Positions 58,745 through 64,000 of a stretch of 64,000 nucleotides of DNA are shown one piece after another. This DNA comes from YC2-FULL-38-9 sp964629635. GTDB taxonomy: Bacteria > Patescibacteriota > Microgenomatia > UBA1406 > GWC2-37-13. Position numbers and translations under genes: made by a program. Numbering within the stretch: position 1 is the stretch's first letter; every line of letters starts with the position of its first letter. The stretch is taken from positions 496,001 through 560,000 of the forward strand of contig CAZVQS010000001.1 in NCBI GenBank assembly GCA_964629635.1, written 5' to 3'. The notes beneath the pieces were generated by a model, which was given only the letters and a program-made list of their open reading frames with translations, was not told the origin of the DNA and did not search any database.

Positions 58745-58897
58745 ATGAAAGGGAATAAACTCTTCTTCCGTATCGGGAAAGTCCAGACAAAAGCGCGGAT
58801 CGAGGTCAAAACCGAGCTCATTGAGTTCGTAGGAGACCAATTCAAGCAGCTGGCAAGGAAGAATCTCGGGTTGCCGATGAAGCTATACCACCTGTAA
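58745..58897 (+). CDS. Unknown 50-residue basic protein
   Basis: 50 residues, starting MKGNKLFFRIGKVQTKARIE and ending in a helix with FVGDQFKQLARKNLGLPMKLYHL. Rich in K/R/L, no cysteine, no membrane segment. It is alone between two minus-strand units. The strong, well-spaced promoter is the main evidence that it is real. Nucleic-acid or ribosome association is conceivable given its charge but not shown. Confidence 0.6.
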   Translation: MKGNKLFFRIGKVQTKARIEVKTELIEFVGDQFKQLARKNLGLPMKLYHL

Positions 58898-58904
58898 TTT
58901 CGCC

Positions 58905-58960
58905 CAAAAAAAAATAGAGCATCACTACCGCTCGTATAAGGGGACGACGAGTAGTAATGC
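58905..58960 (-). terminator. Intrinsic terminator of the DUF2298 gene
   Basis: On the minus strand a long imperfect stem (GCATTACTAC-type arm pairing with GTAGTGATGC) is followed by nine Ts (58914-58906). It lies ~40 bases past the stop at 59003. On the plus strand it has no T-run. Confidence 0.75.
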
Positions 58961-59002
58961 CCTGTCGATAACTTTAGCAGAAAGAAAATCCGCTGTCAAG
59001 AT

Positions 59003-61159
59003 CTACTTATTATTTAGTTGGTACAGAGCCCCAAACCCATTAGAGCTCTTGAAGATCCGCTTGCCCAGTTGCGTAAACTTCTCTTCATAAAGATTTTTGT
59101 ATTTTTCTTTCTCCAGACGGGATACGACGACATATTTGATGTCGTATTTCCTGATGAGTTCGCGTGTTTTCTGAAGGTCGCGTGATTCATACAGGGTCAC
59201 GATCTCGGGTATTCTCATGCCCACGATGTCGGAGGAGCCCCGCCACAGCCATTCATGCACCCACCAGCCGGCAACGGTCGGCAGGCCCGTGTAGGATGAT
59301 ATGCGCTCGTAATCGGTATAGGAATCGCCCTGGGCTTCCAGTACCACCGGCTGATCCGGGACGCGGCTGTTGAGGAAATTGATGATCTCAAGGTCCTCAG
59401 GGTATGAGGTTCTGAGCCATCTGATTCCGTCAAGCTGCGGGGTTTTGTCGAGTGCTCCGTAATAGGAGGGGAATGAATAAAAGGGGTATACGAAAACGAA
59501 GGCAAAGAATACGAGGTATACGAAAAACAGCGGGAAACGATGTTTCCGTTTCAGTATCGCGATGCGGTAAAAGACATATGCGCATCCGAGCCCCATGATC
59601 ATGAACGCCTGGTAGCCGAGCTTAAACATGGTGTTGGCCCGGAAATGGGCAGGGTATATATCCTTGATATAAAAAAACTCCGGAATGAAAATAAGGAGGG
59701 TTCCGAAGGTGAAGAGGAGGAACACGAAATCGTCGACCGCGGTGTGGATCCGGGATTCATGGGTTTTTTGCTTCTGCTGGATATACTTGACGGCAAAAAA
59801 CAAAAGGAAGCACACCCAGAAAAATCCCCAGAGGACAAAAAGCATCCAGACAGGATCGGGCTGACAGTTGCCTTTTTCGAAAAGGAACGGGCCGATTTTG
59901 CCGATATTGACGAGGAAATCAGGGCTGCAATTCAATCCGATGCCTGAAACGAACGGCGCAAAATGTGATGAAAAAGGGAATGAAAACAGGAGAAAGGAAA
60001 ATGCGAGTGTGCCCATATAAAAGAACAGGTGCCGGTTCAGCCCGAACATGACGAAAAAGAGGAGGCCGGTGAGAAGCATATAGATGGGGCCGTCAAACGC
60101 ATTGGTCATATAATGTACCGCCGCCATGAACCCGATAAGTATTGCCGTAAAGAAATTGAAGTTGAATAGCCCGCCTTTTTGTTCGTGGTTTCCGGTCCGG
60201 CGCTCCGTCGCGTGCCGCATGAATACGGCAAAGAGGACGGCGAGAGTCAACAGGACGAACGGTATGTCGAACACGTGCCCGTGCAGGTCCGCGACCACAT
60301 AGGAATAGGAGGGGAATTCATGGATCGTGAACGGTATGAAGCGTGTTGCGTTGGGGTACCAGTATTTAGCCGGATTGTATCCGCTCAGAATCTCCCAGAA
60401 CGGAACGGGATTATCCGTATTGTAGCCGTCGGTAAACAGATATACGGTATGGAGGTTTCCCGCGAAATTCACGATGAAACTGCCCAATATGCCGGACACG
60501 AGCGCGTGTTTGAGCGATCTGCCAAAAAGGTATACGATATTGCCCGCGAGCGAGAACACGGTCGTAACCGCTTGTGCGAAGATGGTCGCGAGTATCAGGT
60601 TATAGCCGACCGCGGCTTGTACGTCGGTGAGTTTGATGAGGACGGCGCCGGTGAGATGGCCGAAATAATAGTAGTTGATGGGGAAATTGCCCGCATACCA
60701 GATGTCCAGAGGCGGGAAAAACCTGGAGCGGAGGATGGAATTCATGAAACCGAAATCCATGAATTTTTCGAGGCCCCGGATCGACGGTTCCTGGCCGCGG
60801 ATGTATGCAAGAAACAGGAGGGAGGCGACAAAAAGAAGTTCTTCAAACACGATGACCGCAAATGTCCGGTTGGGAGTGACAGGGGGGAAAACCGGCCGTT
60901 TCTGTTTTTTCCGGATCAGGACATATGCGACGAGGAAAACGGCTATGAGCGCGACGAGCCCTGCTTTCGTAAACGGCACGATATGATAGATTCCCAGGAC
61001 AAACGAAAGGTAGCTTAAAGCAAGGATTGCTATGGTTTTGGCAAACGGGTATCCCCGGTCAAAAAAAGATCCGAAAAACCGTTTCGTGAACGGGAATACG
61101 ATGATTCCGAGGCACAAGAGATACAGGTACCAGTTGAGTGTCGTAAATACCCAATCCAT
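59003..61159 (-). CDS. DUF2298 (Chlor_Arch_YYY) polytopic membrane protein
   Basis: 718 residues, about 15 membrane segments. Signature YYFGHLTGAVLIKLT, then YWYPNATRFIPFTIHEFPSYSYVVADLHGHVFDIPFVLL, the core of the DUF2298/Chlor_Arch_YYY family known from Chloroflexi, archaea and CPR. Near the end, VVLEAQGDSYTDYERISSYTGLPTVAGWWVHEWLWRG suggests a GT-C type extracytoplasmic site. A role in sugar transfer is inferred from fold and topology. TATAAT is 9 bases before the ATG. Confidence 0.85.
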   Translation of the reverse strand: MDWVFTTLNWYLYLLCLGIIVFPFTKRFFGSFFDRGYPFAKTIAILALSYLSFVLGIYHIVPFTKAGLVALIAVFLVAYVLIRKKQKRPVFPPVTPNRTFAVIVFEELLFVASLLFLAYIRGQEPSIRGLEKFMDFGFMNSILRSRFFPPLDIWYAGNFPINYYYFGHLTGAVLIKLTDVQAAVGYNLILATIFAQAVTTVFSLAGNIVYLFGRSLKHALVSGILGSFIVNFAGNLHTVYLFTDGYNTDNPVPFWEILSGYNPAKYWYPNATRFIPFTIHEFPSYSYVVADLHGHVFDIPFVLLTLAVLFAVFMRHATERRTGNHEQKGGLFNFNFFTAILIGFMAAVHYMTNAFDGPIYMLLTGLLFFVMFGLNRHLFFYMGTLAFSFLLFSFPFSSHFAPFVSGIGLNCSPDFLVNIGKIGPFLFEKGNCQPDPVWMLFVLWGFFWVCFLLFFAVKYIQQKQKTHESRIHTAVDDFVFLLFTFGTLLIFIPEFFYIKDIYPAHFRANTMFKLGYQAFMIMGLGCAYVFYRIAILKRKHRFPLFFVYLVFFAFVFVYPFYSFPSYYGALDKTPQLDGIRWLRTSYPEDLEIINFLNSRVPDQPVVLEAQGDSYTDYERISSYTGLPTVAGWWVHEWLWRGSSDIVGMRIPEIVTLYESRDLQKTRELIRKYDIKYVVVSRLEKEKYKNLYEEKFTQLGKRIFKSSNGFGALYQLNNK

Positions 61160-61168
61160 AATCTTCTT

Positions 61169-61174
61169 ATTATA
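61169..61174 (-). promoter_or_regulatory. -10 box of a leaderless promoter (DUF2298 gene)
   Basis: TATAAT on the minus strand, 9 bases before ATG 61159. Confidence 0.5.
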
Positions 61175-61223
61175 ACTAATGGGAACCCCGCGTAGATCGT
61201 ATCCCGGCGTGCTCCACGATAGT

Positions 61224-61252
61224 TTGATTTCCGAGGGTAAAAATGAGACAAT
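61224..61252 (+). promoter_or_regulatory. valS promoter
   Basis: TTGATT (61224-61229), 17 bases, GACAAT (61247-61252), 6 bases, ATG 61259. The -10 is atypical in its first base, but the spacing repeats the leaderless pattern. Confidence 0.45.
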
Positions 61253-61258
61253 AGACGA

Positions 61259-63352
61259 ATGGAAAGCAAGTTCACTCCCTCCGCATTCGAGGCTCCGCTT
61301 TACGAACTCTGGGAAAAAAAGGGTTTGTTCCGCGCAAAAACCGATCCTTCGAAAAAACCGTTCTCAATCATCCTTCCTCCTCCGAACGCGAACGGAAGCC
61401 TGCACCTCGGACATGCGATGTTCGTCTATGAGGATGTCATGGTCCGGTTCCATAAGATGAAAGGGTATGAAACCCTGTGGCTTCTCGGGCTTGACCATGC
61501 GGGTTTTGAAACGCAGTATGTGTTCGAAAAACACCTGAAAAAACAGGGGAAAAGCCGCTTTGACTATAAGCGGGAGGAGCTTTTCAAGGCGATATGGGAT
61601 TTCGTGATGGAAAACAAAAACCATATCAAAAGCCAGCTGAGGCGCCTCGGATATGCGCTGGACTGGAGCCGGGAGAAATTCACCATGGATCCGGAGGTTG
61701 TGAAAATAGTGCACAGGACATTCCGGGAACTATATGACGCCGGTTTGGTATACCGCTCCAACCGTCTTGTGAACTATTGCACGAACTGCGGCACATCATT
61801 CTCAGACCTTGAGGTTGTCTACCAGGAGCGCACCGACCCGCTGTACTACATGAAATACGGTCCCTTTACGCTTGCAACCGTCCGTCCCGAGACGAAATTC
61901 GGAGATACGGCAGTTGCGGTCCACCCGGAAGACAAGCGGTATAGGGAATGGGTAGGCAAGGAGCTTGAAGTGGAAGGTCTGATCGGGCCGTTTAAGGTGA
62001 AAGTAGTGGCAGATGAGGCGGTTGATCCCAAGTTCGGAACCGGTGTGGTGAAAGTGACGCCCGCCCATGACTTCAACGACTACGAAATCGCGAAGCGCCA
62101 CAACCTGCCCATGAAGCAGGTTATCGGGTTTGACGGAAAACTGAACGAACTTGCGGGCAAGTATAAAGGCCTGCGCATATTTTCCGCCCGGGAACAGGTG
62201 GTGAAAGACCTCCAGGCAAAAGGCCTGATCGATCACATCAAAACCGACTATGTCCACCGGGTGGGAACATGCTACCGGTGCGGACGGGTGCTTGAACCGC
62301 TTCCCAAAGAGCAGTGGTTCGTGAAAGTGAAACCGCTTGCGCAGGAGGCCAAGAAATTCATCAAAGACAAGGAGACCGTCGTGTTTCCCAAGCGGTTCAA
62401 CCGGCAGCTCAATATGATTCTTGACAATTTCATCGACTGGAATATTTCCCGACAGGTCGTGTGGGGCATCCGTATTCCGGCTTACCAGTGTGCGAAAACG
62501 GGCAAGTGGTTCGTGAGCGAAACGAAACCTGACGCATGCGGTGTATGCGGATCGTGCGCGTTCAAACAGGACGAGGATACGTTTGACACATGGTTCTCAT
62601 CCGCGCAGTGGCCGTTTGCGACTTTGATGACCGAAGGCCGGGAGTTTTATGATTATTTCTATCCGACAAGCGTCATGGAAACCGGACATGACATCCTGCG
62701 TGCATGGGTCGCACGCATGCTCATGGTCGGCGTGTTCCGTACCAAAAAGACCCCGTTCCGGAACGTATTCCTGCACGGCATGGTGCGGGATGCGAAGGGG
62801 CAAAAAATGAGCAAGAGCAAAGGCAACGTGATGGATCCGCTCCTTCTTGTTGATAAATACGGGGCTGATGCGCTTCGCGCCGCGCTCATGTTCGGTACGA
62901 AAGAAGGGGGAGACGTGGCTTTGTCTGAGGAAAAGGTGAAGGGCATGCGCAATTTCGCCAACAAGATCTGGAATATCGGACGGTTCATATATACCTATGA
63001 AGCGACGGTTCAGGCATCCGAAGTGAAAAGCGTTGGTAAAGCAGATGTTCAGGAGGCGCTTCTGAAAGAATTTGCCGTCCTGCGGAAGAAATATATGAAG
63101 GATATGGCGAAGTACCGTTTTTCGCAATCACTCAACGATATCCATGAGTTTATGTGGCACCGATTTGCGGATTATTACATTGAAGAGTTGAAAGAGGAGC
63201 TAAAAAATGGTAACATTAGTGTTCTTGAACGCCTCAAAGAGGTGTATATAGAGAGCCTCAAAATGCTGCATCCATTCATGCCTTTCGTGACGGAGGCAGC
63301 GGGACAAGTATTTTTGGGCAAAGATACGTCATTATTACAAATTGGATTCTAA
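61259..63352 (+). CDS. valS: Valyl-tRNA synthetase, short form
   Basis: 697 residues. Class I signatures: PPPNANGSLHLGHAM (HIGH motif), LGLDHAGFETQ, editing domain with TVRPETKFGDTAVAVHPED, zinc-type CYRCGRVLEPL and CGVCGSC, FDTWFSSAQWP, and KMSKSKGN. Bacterial ValRS is usually 860-950 residues; the C-terminal anticodon-binding helical part is trimmed and the terminal coiled coil is missing. The W-F-SSAQWPF region and PETKFGDTAVAV editing loop fit valine rather than isoleucine or leucine. Confidence 0.85.
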   Translation: MESKFTPSAFEAPLYELWEKKGLFRAKTDPSKKPFSIILPPPNANGSLHLGHAMFVYEDVMVRFHKMKGYETLWLLGLDHAGFETQYVFEKHLKKQGKSRFDYKREELFKAIWDFVMENKNHIKSQLRRLGYALDWSREKFTMDPEVVKIVHRTFRELYDAGLVYRSNRLVNYCTNCGTSFSDLEVVYQERTDPLYYMKYGPFTLATVRPETKFGDTAVAVHPEDKRYREWVGKELEVEGLIGPFKVKVVADEAVDPKFGTGVVKVTPAHDFNDYEIAKRHNLPMKQVIGFDGKLNELAGKYKGLRIFSAREQVVKDLQAKGLIDHIKTDYVHRVGTCYRCGRVLEPLPKEQWFVKVKPLAQEAKKFIKDKETVVFPKRFNRQLNMILDNFIDWNISRQVVWGIRIPAYQCAKTGKWFVSETKPDACGVCGSCAFKQDEDTFDTWFSSAQWPFATLMTEGREFYDYFYPTSVMETGHDILRAWVARMLMVGVFRTKKTPFRNVFLHGMVRDAKGQKMSKSKGNVMDPLLLVDKYGADALRAALMFGTKEGGDVALSEEKVKGMRNFANKIWNIGRFIYTYEATVQASEVKSVGKADVQEALLKEFAVLRKKYMKDMAKYRFSQSLNDIHEFMWHRFADYYIEELKEELKNGNISVLERLKEVYIESLKMLHPFMPFVTEAAGQVFLGKDTSLLQIGF

Positions 63353-63355
63353 ACT

Positions 63356-63496
63356 ATGGCAACCAAACGAACATACCAGCCGAAAAAAACCAGGAGAGTA
63401 CGCAAACACGGTTTCCTGAAACGCATGGACACGCATGACGGAAGGAACGTACTTAAAAGAAGAAGGCTTAAAGGCAGAAAAAAACTGACCGTCTAA
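63356..63496 (+). CDS. rpmH: 50S ribosomal protein L34
   Basis: 46 residues, MATKRTYQPKKTRRVRKHGF then RM-T-DGR-VL-RRR-KGRKKLTV: the complete L34 sequence pattern. It starts 3 bases after valS and is followed 27 bases later by yidC. No rnpA gene fits in that gap. Confidence 0.96.
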   Translation: MATKRTYQPKKTRRVRKHGFLKRMDTHDGRNVLKRRRLKGRKKLTV

Positions 63497-63523
63497 AAAG
63501 GTCTGTTATCAATACCACCACAC

Positions 63524-64000
63524 ATGCTTCAACCCAATTTTTTCAATACGGTTTTCGTGTTTCCGATCCTGAACCTGCTCGTCGGTTTTTACAAGCTGTT
63601 TCATGCGGTTTCCCTGCCGGGTGACTTCGGTTTTTCCATCATCGCCCTCACGGTGTTTGTCCGGGTGATCCTTCACCCGTTCTTCAAACAACAGATGTCG
63701 ACGGCCAAAAAGATGCAGGATCTGAAGCCGCATCTTGACCGTATCCAGGATAAGCATAAGAAGGACCCCAAAAAGCTCCAGGAGGAACAGCTCCGGCTGT
63801 ACCAGGAAGCGGGTATCAATCCGGCGTCAGGCTGCCTTTTCATGATCATCCAGATTCCGATATTCATCGGCCTCTACCAGACGCTTTCGCTTTTTTTCAC
63901 CGGAAACATGACTGCAACCATTGCGGCCATCAACAAGGTGCTCTATTTCCCGTTCCTGAAAATCACAACCATCGATCCGTGGTTTTTCGGCGTGAACCTC
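63524..64000 (+). CDS. yidC: Membrane protein insertase YidC (5' part; continues beyond window)
   Basis: 159 codons to the window edge, start ATG 63524. Residues 1-60: first membrane helices (NTVFVFPILNLLVGFYKLF ... FGFSIIALTVFVRVILHPFFKQQ), with the conserved Arg (VR-ILHP) of the insertase groove. A cytoplasmic coiled hairpin with KKMQDLKPHLDRIQDKHKKDPKKLQEEQLRLYQEAGINPASGC and FMIIQIPIFIGLYQTL follows. This is a YidC2-type protein without the large periplasmic domain of Gram-negative YidC. Confidence 0.95.
   Translation, partial: MLQPNFFNTVFVFPILNLLVGFYKLFHAVSLPGDFGFSIIALTVFVRVILHPFFKQQMSTAKKMQDLKPHLDRIQDKHKKDPKKLQEEQLRLYQEAGINPASGCLFMIIQIPIFIGLYQTLSLFFTGNMTATIAAINKVLYFPFLKITTIDPWFFGVNL

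Noticed and set aside
1..64000. CRISPR array
   Set aside because: No series of regularly spaced direct repeats was seen. The Cas4/RecB-like proteins at 5708 and 21041 have no cas neighbours.
1..64000. Insertion sequences or transposases
   Set aside because: No transposase or integrase coding region and no terminal inverted repeats with target duplications were recognised.

Overview
The window looks like a chromosomal segment of a Candidate Phyla Radiation (Patescibacteria) bacterium, possibly of the Microgenomates group. The supporting signs are very tight packing, many small membrane proteins of unknown family, tandem VirB2-like pilins, a zinc-ribbon protein typical of these genomes, a DUF2298 membrane protein, an archaeal-type ATP-dependent DNA ligase and a mevalonate pathway. 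The standard code is used, with TGA as a real stop. Most of the window is about half G+C. One block (about 7.2-14.2 kb) is strikingly AT-rich: 15 of 60 bases are G/C at 10741-10800, against 36 of 60 at 30001-30060.

Layout. 1-4.4 kb: a truncated radical SAM gene, a radical SAM/SPASM maturase paired with an HprK-like kinase, MgtC and a zinc ribbon. 4.5-7.2 kb: small unknown proteins and a DUF2779 nuclease-like protein. 7.2-14.2 kb: an accessory island with a PD-(D/E)XK-like protein and a five-gene minus-strand operon (adenine DNA methyltransferase, phospholipase-D/helicase, a 61-residue protein, a DndD-like ATPase with a zinc hook, a small helical protein). It lies next to tRNA-Gln(UUG), whose 3' end is duplicated 385 bp away. 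This is the best candidate for an undescribed defence system. 14.9-28.4 kb: a sensor-fused trehalose-6-phosphate synthase, an RRM protein, PadR with a thioredoxin-glutaredoxin fusion, a lone 5S rRNA gene with its own promoter, a PP2C-like/beta-propeller membrane protein and an ECF sigma factor. 28.5-37.8 kb: one eight-gene mevalonate operon (HMG-CoA reductase to diphosphomevalonate decarboxylase), two pilin-like genes, then UppS and a polyprenyl synthase. 37.9-41.8 kb: a Fic protein and a Gld-type ABC exporter. 41.8-50.2 kb: SOD, TrmD, YidD, a ClpB-type disaggregase under a CIRCE-like operator, DprA, RpiB and HU. 50.4-55.2 kb: RNase Y, RecX, RecA and ComM. 55.3-64 kb: DNA ligase, two glycosyltransferases, a DUF2298 protein, ValRS, L34 and the start of YidC.

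The most general regulatory observation is that many first-of-operon genes have a -10 hexamer only 5-9 bases before the ATG and no Shine-Dalgarno sequence. This points to leaderless mRNAs. Perfect Shine-Dalgarno sequences were found only before HU and the RRM protein. This rule was used to choose several start codons. The mevalonate operon, UppS and the polyprenyl synthase together would make the undecaprenyl-type lipid carrier. RecA, RecX, ComM and DprA provide the cytoplasmic side of DNA uptake and recombination.
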